A DNA stretch of 64,000 bases from Mucilaginibacter_A sp050955045 (GTDB taxonomy: Bacteria > Bacteroidota > Bacteroidia > Sphingobacteriales > Sphingobacteriaceae): NCBI GenBank assembly GCA_050955045.1, contig JBPBQV010000031.1, positions 113,695-177,694 of the forward strand, in the 5' to 3' direction. Of the stretch, positions 43,904 to 52,284 are shown piece by piece (positions within the stretch are counted from its first letter, which is position 1; each line of letters begins with the position of its first letter). The notes under the pieces were generated by a model that was given only the letters and a program-made list of their open reading frames with translations, was not told where the DNA came from and did no database searches. The position numbers were made by a program, and so were the translations under genes.

Positions 43904-45544
43904 CTATTTCTTATAAACCGAATCCAAAAACAAATATCGCCCACGGTTTTGCTCTTTTTCCTCTTTGGTTTGAACGCCGATATTCATCAAAGAAACATTA
44001 CTGCCATTAATGGCTGACCATGCTGGTAAACCTGCTCCATTCGGATTTCCGGTTTTTACAAAATCAGCCAAGTATTGCAGCATTGTTGCCGAGATTTTGT
44101 AATCTTCTGGCGTCCAGGCGTAAACTTTATTGGTTGCCAGATTGCCCATCGCATATTCAATTTCAAAAGCGTGTGGTGCGCCAACAGCAGCTTGTGGTTT
44201 GCTTACCACCGGAGCAGCATTTTTGGTAATTCCACCTGCCAAACCTGGCGTTGCGTTAGCAAATTCACTTGTCATTGGTGGTTTTGGTTTGGAGAAGATA
44301 TAATTATACGTTGATTTCCCGCTGGTTTTGCTGTGTAAATCAAGCCATTTCCAGGTGCTGTAAACAATAAAACGATCACTTGCCAAAGCTGTTGCCGAAT
44401 TAATTACTTCTTTAGATGTTGCGCCGGGATACAATTTTAAAACCTCATCGCTTTTCTCAGCATAAAGCTGCTTCAATTTATTAGCATAATTTTCCGGCGT
44501 TGGCGCATCTTCACCCATTAAAGACTGATAAGAAACTTCGGTTGAGTTCCATCCTGCCAGTAACGGAACACGTGCCTGTTCGCCTGCTGCAAATATTTCT
44601 ACCGGAAGCTTTGGCAAAAAATAACCATCCACAGTAGCAGAAACGCTGAAAGCACCAGGTTGAGCAGCCGCATCCAGCAAATCAGAAGCCGGCATCGCAC
44701 GCAAAGCAGCTAATGAGGCAGCGTTTGCTTTTTCGGCAAATGCAAGTCCTCTTTTTTCGCCTTCTTCCAACGTTATGGGCGCAGCAGTTGGCTTGATCAT
44801 CGCACCACTTTCGCCAATGGCACCGGCAATTAAATTTTTAGATAAAGGAGAAGCCATTTGCGCAAACACAGAAATAGAACCTGCAGATTCGCCGGCAATG
44901 GTTACACGTTTTGGATCGCCGCCAAAAGCTGTAATGTTTTGCTGCACCCATTTTAAAGCTGCGTTTTGGTCCATCAAACCATAATTTCCGGAAGCGTGGT
45001 GTGCAGATTCTTTAGTTAATTCCGGGTGGGCAAGAAACCCGAAAACGCCCAGCCGGTAATTTACGGTCAAGGTTATGATGCCTTTTTTAGCCATACTTTC
45101 TCCGTCGTAACGCGCTTCCGATCCGTCTCCGGCAACAAATCCTCCGCCAAAAAAATAAACCAACACCGGTAGTTTTTCTGCGGAGGATTTGGCCGGCGAC
45201 CAAACATTCAGAAACAAACAATCTTCGCTCATGCCTGCCGAACGGAAGTTCATGTCGCCAAAAATCTTTTTCTGCATCGCGTTGGCACCAAAATGATCGG
45301 CTTTGCGCACGCCAGTCCAGTTTTCGGCTGGCTGCGGTTCTTTCCAGCGCAAATTTCCAACCGGCGCTTTGGCAAACGGAATACCTTTAAAGCTGCGGAT
45401 ACCGGAAGCTTCAGTTGTGCCTTCCAAAATTCCGTTGGCAATTTTAACTTGTAAGGAAGCTGTTTTCGGTTGATTATTTTGCGCAAATGTTGTAAGCGCC
45501 GTCAATTGAATAATGGTTGCAAGGATATAGTTTAGTTTCATCAT
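43904..45544 (-). CDS. Exported carboxylesterase (type B) family protein
   Basis: A 546-residue protein with a signal peptide (TIIQLTALTTFAQ). The type B carboxylesterase layout is visible: IRSFKGIPFAKAPVGNLRWKEP near the N-terminus, the oxyanion-hole VYFFGGGFVAGDGSEA, the nucleophile elbow GESAGSISVF, and the NRGRYLFLD C-terminal region; the catalytic His lies in GAPHAFEIEY. Such enzymes cleave esters of various alcohols; the substrate is unknown. Start codons ATG 45544 and 45541 are adjacent. The gene stands between two repeats and a 439-base spacer with motif copies. Confidence 0.88.
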   Translation of the reverse strand: MMKLNYILATIIQLTALTTFAQNNQPKTASLQVKIANGILEGTTEASGIRSFKGIPFAKAPVGNLRWKEPQPAENWTGVRKADHFGANAMQKKIFGDMNFRSAGMSEDCLFLNVWSPAKSSAEKLPVLVYFFGGGFVAGDGSEARYDGESMAKKGIITLTVNYRLGVFGFLAHPELTKESAHHASGNYGLMDQNAALKWVQQNITAFGGDPKRVTIAGESAGSISVFAQMASPLSKNLIAGAIGESGAMIKPTAAPITLEEGEKRGLAFAEKANAASLAALRAMPASDLLDAAAQPGAFSVSATVDGYFLPKLPVEIFAAGEQARVPLLAGWNSTEVSYQSLMGEDAPTPENYANKLKQLYAEKSDEVLKLYPGATSKEVINSATALASDRFIVYSTWKWLDLHSKTSGKSTYNYIFSKPKPPMTSEFANATPGLAGGITKNAAPVVSKPQAAVGAPHAFEIEYAMGNLATNKVYAWTPEDYKISATMLQYLADFVKTGNPNGAGLPAWSAINGSNVSLMNIGVQTKEEKEQNRGRYLFLDSVYKK

Positions 45545-45983
45545 GGTTAGATTAGTTTGTTTAATGGCTGATCAAATTTAGGAGGAAGGTTGAGATTTCA
45601 GCAGCATTTATATAAAAATAGATGCTGTTTTTACCAATGTTTTTTTAGGTTGAGGTGCAGTTTTATCTCAAAACAAAAAAACTGTTCCAAGAGAAATCAA
45701 CTATTAATCCGCTTAAAAAATAATTTAAGGTATTTTCTGCCAAAGCTTTTTCAAAACTAATACGCCGGTATTGGGTTAAATAAAAAGTAAATCTATCAAC
45801 GCAGTAATAAAAAACCTTCACCTACTGCATCAAAATAATCAGACAAAAACAAATTAATAGTATAGACAAAAAGTTTAAAATTGATTTTATCCTGCTAAAA
45901 ACAGCATTACAACCCGGCAGGAATTTTTAAATATTGAAGCTGCTATTATTTCTGGTCAGGTTTTAATCATTCAAAAACACATT
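45545..45983. other. 439-base spacer between divergent genes
   Basis: No ORF seen. It holds two motif copies in opposite orientation, GATGCTGTTTTTACC (45621-45635) and GCTAAAAACAGCAT (45894-45907). The rest is AT-rich with no other clear structure. Promoters of the esterase (minus) and glycosidase (plus) must lie here but I cannot place them. Confidence 0.5.
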
Positions 45984-48188
45984 ATGGAAAGAAGAAATAC
46001 ACTTACACAAAACCACGTGGAAATTTGGGGAGGTATTGAAGGCACCATTAACCGCGTTGGAGATCAGTATCTCGACCAATCAGAATACTCCGGCCATTAC
46101 AACCGTCCGGACGATGCAGATTTAATGGCATCATTAGGTATCAAAATGCTTCGGTATCCAGTATTGTGGGAAAAACATCAGCCCAAAAAAGACGAGCCGA
46201 TTAACTGGGATTTTACAGAAAGAAACCTGCTCCGTTTAAAAGAATTAAAGGTGGAACCAATTGCAGGTTTGGTGCATCATGGCAGCGGCCCGCTATATGT
46301 CAATTTTTTTGATGGCAGCTTTGAGCAAGGCGTTGCCGATTATGCCAGACTGGTTGCTACCAAATTCCCCTGGCTGGAATATTATACGCCTGTAAACGAA
46401 CCTTTAACAACAGCACGGTTTTGCGGTTTATACGGCCACTGGTACCCGCACGAAAGCAACGAATACTGCTTTTACAAGATACTTTTAAGCGAGTGCAAAG
46501 CAACTATTATGGCAATGCGGGCCATCCGGGAAATTAATCCCGCTGCAAAACTGATCCAGACTGAAGATCTGGGAAAAGTTTACAGCACGCCATTGCTGCA
46601 ATATCAGGCAGATTTTGAAAACGAACGCCGCTGGCTTTCATATGATTTGCTAACCGGCACGTTAACGCCCGATAAATGGATGTGGGGATTTCTGCTTCAT
46701 GTTGGTATCAAAGAACACGAACTACAATATTTCCTCGAAAATAATTGCAAACCGCATATTGCCGGCTTTAATTATTACATTACTTCGGAACGTTATCTGG
46801 ATGAAAACCTGCAACGTTATCCGGAACACGTTCATGGCGGAAACGGCCAGCACAGTTATGCCGATGTAGAAGTGGTGCGTGTGCCTTATCCGCATCAAAC
46901 TGGTCCGCAGGTTTTGCTCAGAGAAGCCTGGGAAAGGTTCCATTTGCCGATTGCTGTTACAGAATGCCATTTGCATTGCTCGCCGGAAGAACAAATGCGT
47001 TGGTATCATCATTTGTGGACAGCCGTAAACCAGTTAAAAACCGATGGCGTGGATATCCGTGCGCTTACGGCCTGGGCGATGTTTGGTACTTTCGGATGGA
47101 ACAATCTGGTTACCAAACCCGGCGGCATGTATGAGCCGGGCGTTTTTAATCTACGTTCCGGGAAGCCCCGGTCAACTGCTATTTCAAAAATGATACAGGG
47201 ATTGGCGAAAAATCAGGTTTATAACCACGCCGTACTGGAAACTGCAGGCTGGTGGAAACAGGAAAACAGAATTGCTTATCCGGATGGTACTGTTTTTATC
47301 AACCCAAAAACAAGTTTTACTTACAAAGCGCAGCCAGTTTTAATTATTGGGGAAACAGATATACTCGGATCAGGATTTAAACCTGTTTGTGAAGAAAGGA
47401 AAATCCACTTTTTACAACTGAATGCAACAGATTTAAACTGGACTGATGTGGTTAAATTAGAAAAACTGATTAGCGATTTAAACCCCTGGGCAATCATCAA
47501 CACCGAAGATTTTGCCGGAATAGAACAGACAGCTCAAAACCCGGAAAATTGTTTCGAGCAGAATTACCGACTGCCTTTGCTCTTGGCAGAAATCTGCAAA
47601 AAACAGCAGATTAAATTCCTTACTTTTTCTTCTGGAAATGTATTTAACGGCTCCCAAAAAACACCTTATCAAGAAAGTAATCCGGTTGCGCCTTTAACTA
47701 TTTACGGAGAAAGCAAAGCCAAAGCAGAAGCAGCGATTTTAAACAGCAATCCGCAAACTTTAATTATCCGGAGCGACAGCTTTTTCAGTTGCTGGAACCA
47801 GAACAGTTTTGTAGCAAAAACGCTGGTTCGGTTAAAAAAAGGACTTGCATTTACAGTGGCGAATGATTTGTTTATTTCGCCAACTTATATTCCTGATTTG
47901 GTGAATGAAAGCCTGAGTTTACTGTTGAATGATGAACAAGGCATTTTCCATGTCAGCAATTCCGGACAAACCAGTTATGCTGATTTTGCTCGAACCATTG
48001 CACAGATGGCCGGCTTTGATTCTTCCTTGATAAAAGGCGCATCAACGCCAAATACCAAAACACCAAAAGCTAAAAACTTTGCTCTACAAAGCGAAAAAGG
48101 CATTCAGCTGCCTACTTTCGAAAGTGCATTGCGGCATTACCTGGATGTGATTGATCCAGTTTATTTGCCGGAAGCGGTTGCTGTTTAA
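45984..48188 (+). CDS. Glycosidase (GH1-like) fused to an RmlD-like NAD-dependent reductase
   Basis: A 734-residue two-domain protein. Residues about 10-430 form a clan-A TIM barrel like GH1/cellulase enzymes, with the acid/base Glu139 in TPVNEPLTT and the nucleophile Glu327 in VTECHLH, and NYYITSERYL as in GH1. After about 445, RVLIIGETDILGSGF-like sequence (PVLIIGETDILGSGF) begins an RmlD-type short-chain dehydrogenase with the YGESKAKAE tetrad (Y-x3-K). The glycine-rich motif is imperfect (G-E-T-D-I-L-G). No signal peptide is apparent, so it acts in the cytosol, perhaps trimming and reducing a nucleotide-sugar-linked saccharide. A terminator hairpin follows. Confidence 0.78.
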   Translation: MERRNTLTQNHVEIWGGIEGTINRVGDQYLDQSEYSGHYNRPDDADLMASLGIKMLRYPVLWEKHQPKKDEPINWDFTERNLLRLKELKVEPIAGLVHHGSGPLYVNFFDGSFEQGVADYARLVATKFPWLEYYTPVNEPLTTARFCGLYGHWYPHESNEYCFYKILLSECKATIMAMRAIREINPAAKLIQTEDLGKVYSTPLLQYQADFENERRWLSYDLLTGTLTPDKWMWGFLLHVGIKEHELQYFLENNCKPHIAGFNYYITSERYLDENLQRYPEHVHGGNGQHSYADVEVVRVPYPHQTGPQVLLREAWERFHLPIAVTECHLHCSPEEQMRWYHHLWTAVNQLKTDGVDIRALTAWAMFGTFGWNNLVTKPGGMYEPGVFNLRSGKPRSTAISKMIQGLAKNQVYNHAVLETAGWWKQENRIAYPDGTVFINPKTSFTYKAQPVLIIGETDILGSGFKPVCEERKIHFLQLNATDLNWTDVVKLEKLISDLNPWAIINTEDFAGIEQTAQNPENCFEQNYRLPLLLAEICKKQQIKFLTFSSGNVFNGSQKTPYQESNPVAPLTIYGESKAKAEAAILNSNPQTLIIRSDSFFSCWNQNSFVAKTLVRLKKGLAFTVANDLFISPTYIPDLVNESLSLLLNDEQGIFHVSNSGQTSYADFARTIAQMAGFDSSLIKGASTPNTKTPKAKNFALQSEKGIQLPTFESALRHYLDVIDPVYLPEAVAV

Positions 48189-48203
48189 TGTTGAATAATC
48201 CTT

Positions 48204-48241
48204 CAACAAAAGCTATCTTTTAACAGGATAGGCTTTTGTTG
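48204..48241 (+). terminator. Terminator after the glycosidase-reductase gene
   Basis: CAACAAAAGC (48204-48213) pairs perfectly with GCTTTTGTTG (48232-48241), with TATC/GATA extending the stem. It is followed by a 14-mer copy (48273-48286). Confidence 0.75.
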
Positions 48242-48352
48242 TTTAAACTGTTTTTCCTGGTGATAGCTTTTGATGCTTCTTTTATCGGGCAAAAGTTGTT
48301 ATGTCTTATATCTGGCTTTAAAGAGGTATTGATTATTTTGATAAAGTGAGTT

Positions 48353-48460
48353 GATAAAAGAAGCAAGCTTTTTTTATTGGGCAAACCTACGGTTGCTGAC
48401 TTTACGTTCTTTTTACTTGAACTAAAAAGAACGTAAAAAAGGGCTGAAAGCCCGACTTGA
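48353..48460 (+). repeat. 14-mer copy and fragment of the R1 dispersed repeat
   Basis: GATAAAAGAAGCA (48353-48365) is followed by an R1 end piece, GGGCAAACCTACGGTTGC, then ACGTTCTTTTTACTTGAACT with its complement AGAACGT (about 48404-48433), then GGGCTGAAAGCCC. The same parts appear at 51461-51520 and 51730-51790. No GC-rich R1 core is present here, so it looks like a truncated copy. Confidence 0.6.
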
Positions 48461-48483
48461 ATAATCAAAAAATCGTTTCAACT

Positions 48484-49311
48484 TTAAAATAGCGACAACT
48501 GCGTATGTTCAACTCCAGTAGATTTCTGCTCACTCAAATTGCTGGTAAACAAACCATCAATAACATAAACAGCAGTTTCCGCATAACGGGAAGCGACAAT
48601 AATTTCTGTTCCGGTTGCCAGTTTGTTAAATAATTCGGCAGCCAGTTTGGGGCAATTGTTATCTTTTGATAAATGCGACAACAGCAAATGGCTCATAAAA
48701 GGTGGCCGGTGCGCAGTAAAAACCTGCAAAGCCTGCGCGTTAGACAGATGGCCTTTGCCTCCGCGGATACGGTTTTTCAAATGATGCGGATAACGTCCTT
48801 TCATCAGCATTTCCTCATCATAATTTGCCTCCATAAAAACAGCATGACATTGTTTAAAGTGATGGATAACCTGCGCGCACGCTGTACCAATATCTGTAAA
48901 AACACCTACTTTAATTTGATTGCAGGTGATGACGAAACTATGCGGCTCTACCGCATCATGCAGTTTTGGGAAAGCGGTAATTTGCAGTCCGCCAATTTGT
49001 ACAGGAACGAATAAGGTAAAAGGAACAGCCAATTCCAACTGCAACCTGCCGAAATGCTGCGTGCGCGGTGTAATGTAAACAGGCAGTTTGTATTTCCGGG
49101 AAAGCACTTCTACGCCGCGGATATGATCAGAATGCTCATGCGAAATAAAAACAGCTTTTACCTTGCTTAATGATAAGCCCAGCCGTTTCATGCGTTTTTC
49201 GGTTTCCAAACACGAAATTCCGGCATCTATTAAAACTGCTTCTTCGCTGTTGCCAACGTAATAACAGTTACCGTTACTTCCGGAATTAAGTGAGGCAATA
49301 AATAAAGACAT
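48484..49311 (-). CDS. MBL-fold metallohydrolase, YycJ/WalJ-like
   Basis: A 275-residue metallo-beta-lactamase-fold protein with the SNGNCYYVG start and HEHSDHIRGVEVL zinc motif of the YycJ (WalJ) group of RNase Z-like phosphodiesterases. Further ligands are in FTDIGTA, HAVFMEANYDEEML and LLSHLSKDNNCPKLA. Related proteins act in DNA/RNA end processing or cell wall signalling. No signal peptide. Single gene on the minus strand; the C-terminal 30 residues look less conserved. Confidence 0.85.
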   Translation of the reverse strand: MSLFIASLNSGSNGNCYYVGNSEEAVLIDAGISCLETEKRMKRLGLSLSKVKAVFISHEHSDHIRGVEVLSRKYKLPVYITPRTQHFGRLQLELAVPFTLFVPVQIGGLQITAFPKLHDAVEPHSFVITCNQIKVGVFTDIGTACAQVIHHFKQCHAVFMEANYDEEMLMKGRYPHHLKNRIRGGKGHLSNAQALQVFTAHRPPFMSHLLLSHLSKDNNCPKLAAELFNKLATGTEIIVASRYAETAVYVIDGLFTSNLSEQKSTGVEHTQLSLF

Positions 49312-49634
49312 GAACTACAAAGTAACTTATTTGGGGTTGAGTTGAATAAAAATCGTGGATAAATTATTAAAACTTAACGAGTGGCTGACAGTGCTTAGCG
49401 CCCGGTGATACCAAAAATAACTGCTAAAAGAAGCATTACGGGTTGGTGTTGCTGCCTATTGATCATAAAGCTGCTCAAACGTTATTCTTTACATTTTAGT
49501 TTAAACTGAAAATTGTAAAACAGATTCTGCTGCATCAACCTAAAGTCATTTGAGTTTAAATTAATTGCGCTATAAAGGTTTTATCAATTTGACCGGTAAA
49601 AATAGTATTAGCTTTAAAGCGTAAATGTTAACGT
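49312..49634. other. 323-base spacer with motif copies
   Basis: No ORF or RNA gene seen. It contains one 14-mer copy, GCTAAAAGAAGCATT (49423-49437), and a relative GGTAAAAATAGTAT (49595-49608) close to the start of the ABM lipoprotein gene. Promoters for both neighbours likely lie here. Confidence 0.45.
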
Positions 49635-50372
49635 ATGAAAAATTCCTATACTTATTCTATAATTGTTGCCCTGCTAATGTGCTTTTCTGCCTGTAATCAG
49701 GCTCCCGGAACTCTTTCCAAAAAGAAGAATAAAAAAAGACAGCCCATAAATTACGCCAATTATGTAATTGAAATAATTACTTACAAAATAAAAAAAGGTG
49801 TAGATACGGCAGAATATACCCGTCTGGATTCGATTGTGCAACAACGCTACACGCAAAAACAAGCTGGTTACATCAGTAAAGAAGGTGGAATTGACCAACA
49901 AGGTAACTGGCTGGTTGTATTATCCTGGGATAATGCTGCCCATGCCGATGCAGACCAGGTATCGTTTGCCAAAAATCCTTTATGGAATGTTATGCAGAAG
50001 ATTATTGATACGGCAACGATAGACCGCAAACGTTATTTTGTGAAAGACGACCACAGCAGCTCGTTAAAAGATTTAAAACCTTATGTAATAGAACTGGCAA
50101 CTTTTAAAGAAAAAAGTCATTTGAAACGCGATACTTTCGAAAAAAGAGATCAGCAGGTTGAGGCAGATTACATCAGCAGGCAAAATGGTTATATTACCCG
50201 CCGTATTGGCATTGCTGAAAATGGCGAACGCCTGATGATGATTTTCTGGAAAACGATGGCTGATGCAGATGCAGGAATGAAAGAGTTTTTAAAAGACCAG
50301 TCTGTGGCAGATTACTCAAAAATGATTGACTGGAAAACAGTAGAAATGAAACGTTTTCAGGCAGTGAATTAA
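49635..50372 (+). CDS. Lipoprotein with two tandem ABM-like (dimeric alpha/beta barrel) domains
   Basis: A 245-residue protein with a lipoprotein signal peptide ending in MCFSAC (Cys20). It contains two homologous units of about 95 residues, YVIEIITYKIKKGVDTAEYTR... and YVIELATFKEKSHLKRDTFEK..., each with the strand-helix-strand pattern of antibiotic-biosynthesis-monooxygenase domains (GYISKEGGIDQQGNWLVVLSWD; GYITRRIGIAENGERLMMIFWKT). Fusion of two units in one chain would mimic the usual dimer. Surface anchoring of this fold is unusual. No ligand or haem-binding residue is obvious; function unknown. Confidence 0.75.
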   Translation: MKNSYTYSIIVALLMCFSACNQAPGTLSKKKNKKRQPINYANYVIEIITYKIKKGVDTAEYTRLDSIVQQRYTQKQAGYISKEGGIDQQGNWLVVLSWDNAAHADADQVSFAKNPLWNVMQKIIDTATIDRKRYFVKDDHSSSLKDLKPYVIELATFKEKSHLKRDTFEKRDQQVEADYISRQNGYITRRIGIAENGERLMMIFWKTMADADAGMKEFLKDQSVADYSKMIDWKTVEMKRFQAVN

Positions 50373-50464
50373 AAATAGTAAATTAACGCTGCAAAGATCA
50401 GCATTAGAAAAATGAATGCTGAAAAGCATAAAGATTTTATAGTTTGAGTTTGATACGAATTTCA

Positions 50465-50613
50465 AAGATCAGCATCAGAAAGATCATCGAAATAAAGGTA
50501 GCCACCCAGGTGCGGTGGATTGAATGCCGCCCGGAGGCGATCCGGCATTCTTGAATTTTTGGTTCTTTTGTTTCAAGACAAAAGAGCATAATGCCGGCAA
50601 CCGCAGGTGTGCT
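50465..50613 (-). repeat. Copy of the large dispersed repeat (R1, inverse)
   Basis: From the R1 end ATCAGCATCAGAAAGATCA (near 50468-50486) and GTAGCCACCCAGG, through GAATGCCGCCCGGAGGCGA and CGGCATTCTTGAATTTTTGG, to the A/T-rich palindrome and GCCGGCAACCGCAGG. Same as the copy at 63265-63385. It fills most of the gap between the ABM lipoprotein and tpx genes. Confidence 0.8.
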
Positions 50614-50719
50614 ATAAAAAAGAAGTTTAAACCACCATCATAAATGGAAACAAAAAAAGACACAAACTTTCGCTTATGTCTTTTCCTCAAACTATTACCT
50701 TACGGTAAACAACTAAATA

Positions 50720-51316
50720 CTATTTTATTGCAGCAATAGCAGCTGTATAATCCGGCTCTTGTCCTATTTCGGGCACTTGCTGCTCGTAAACAATTTTACC
50801 TGTCGGGTCAATTACAATTACCGCACGGCTCAGTAAACCCTTCATCGGTCCGTCGGCAATCTTCACCCCGTAAACATTTCCGAAATCACTGCGGAAATCA
50901 GACAGCATCGTTACGTTTTTAATTCCTTCGGCACCGCAAAACTGTTTCTGCGCAAACGGAAGGTCTTTGGAAATACAAAGCACTGTTGTATTTTTCAAGC
51001 TGGCCGCATCTTCATTAAATTTCCGTACTGACCGGGAACATACACCTGTATTTACACTGGGGAAGATATTCATGATCACGTACTTTCCTTTATAGTCGGC
51101 AAAGGTTTTATCTGCCAGGTCAACGCCGGTTAGCGTGAAGCTTTTAACAGGTGTACCCACAGCAGGCAATTTACCAACTGTATGGATGGACTTACCGCCC
51201 AAAGTAATAGCTGTACCCATATCAGTTTGTGCAAAAGAAGCTGTTGCCACAAGCAGACTGGCTAAAGCTGTAAAAAGCATTTTAATGGGCCATGTAATTT
51301 TGTTTTTGTTTGTCAT
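50720..51316 (-). CDS. tpx: Exported thiol peroxidase (Tpx)
   Basis: A 198-residue peroxiredoxin of the Tpx group. The mature part keeps FTLTGVDLADKTFADYKGKYVIMNIFPSVNTGVCSRSVRKF, where Cys of GVCSR is the peroxidatic residue, and FCGAEGI holds the resolving Cys, as in E. coli Tpx (atypical 2-Cys). Unlike the usual cytosolic Tpx, this protein has a signal peptide (FTALASLLVATASFAQ). I start at ATG 51316; upstream in-frame residues are hydrophobic-poor and unlikely. It probably removes lipid hydroperoxides in the periplasm, with a reductant not encoded here. It lies among dispersed repeats. Confidence 0.88.
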   Translation of the reverse strand: MTNKNKITWPIKMLFTALASLLVATASFAQTDMGTAITLGGKSIHTVGKLPAVGTPVKSFTLTGVDLADKTFADYKGKYVIMNIFPSVNTGVCSRSVRKFNEDAASLKNTTVLCISKDLPFAQKQFCGAEGIKNVTMLSDFRSDFGNVYGVKIADGPMKGLLSRAVIVIDPTGKIVYEQQVPEIGQEPDYTAAIAAIK

Positions 51317-51429
51317 GTTGAGTTTAAAAAGGTGGATATGAATTATAAATGTATGGTAAAGGTGCAAATAGATTTGTTGTTTGATGGTAAGAAATTTAAA
51401 GTTGGCGGTTTAAAAGACTGATTGCACAT

Positions 51430-52150
51430 TTTAAGTAGTAAAAGAGGTATGCTTCTTTAAGCAAACCTACGGTTGCTTGAGCTTACGTTCTTTTCCCTTA
51501 ATGGAAAAGAACCAAAAGATCAAAAATGCCGGACCGCCTCCGGGCGGCATTCAGCCCACCGCTCCTGGGTGGTTACCTTTCTATCGCTGATCTTGCAATT
51601 CTATAATTACGTCTAACCTAAAAAACTATCTTTCTTTCTACGCTTTCCAGAGCCATCTGTAAAGTATGCGATTAGGTGCGGGAAGGCCGGCAAAACGCCC
51701 GGAGGGATCGGGTTTGTCTTGAATTTTTGGTTCTTTTTGTTCAAGCAAAAAGAACGAAAGGAAGGGCTGGACAGCCCGCTTGAATACAATTTTAATGTTG
51801 ATAAAAGAAGTATGCTTCTTTAAGCAAACCTGCAGTTGCTTGAGCTTATGTTCTTTTGTCTTGAAACAAAAGAACCAAAAGTTCAAGAATGCCGGATCAC
51901 CTCCGGGCGGCATTCAAGCCATCGCGCCTGCATGGCTACCTTTCTATCGCTGATCTTGCAATGATATAATCACGTCTAATCTAAAAAACCATCTTTCTTT
52001 CTGCGCTTTACAGAGCTGCCTGCAAGGTAGCCACCTAGGTGCGGGAAGGCTGGCAAAACGCCCGGAGGGATCGGGTTTGTCTTGAATTTTTGGTTCTTTT
52101 TGTTCAAGCAAAAAGAACGAAAGGAAGGGCTGAAAGCTCGATTGAAAAAT
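51430..52150. repeat. Repeat cluster: R1 copies in a 363-bp tandem duplication
   Basis: The stretch 51441-51790 is repeated as about 51803-52150 with a step of 363 bases: for example CTATCGCTGATCTTGCA at 51581 and 51944, GGGAAGG at 51680 and 52043, and GCTTCTTTAAGCAAACCT at 51451 and 51813. Each unit contains a motif copy, a plus-strand R1 and a minus-strand R1 (51461-51600/51672-51780; 51821-51958/52025-52145). The ORFs in it are by-products of the repeat. The 917-base gap between tpx and the sugar dehydrogenase is otherwise without genes. Confidence 0.85.
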
Positions 52151-52284
52151 TATTAATCTATAAAAGAAGCATCGCTTCATTCAGCAATACTTTAAAAAAT
52201 CATTAAACGTTATACTAGCCAAAACCCTCCTACTCAATATCATTAGCTATACTTGCATTATCAATTAACAACTACATTAGCAAA

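Noticed and set aside
51638..52180. Two open frames on the minus strand with the peptide LLEQKEPKIQ
   Set aside because: They lie within R1 repeats and share the same frame in every copy, so they follow from the repeat and are not genes.
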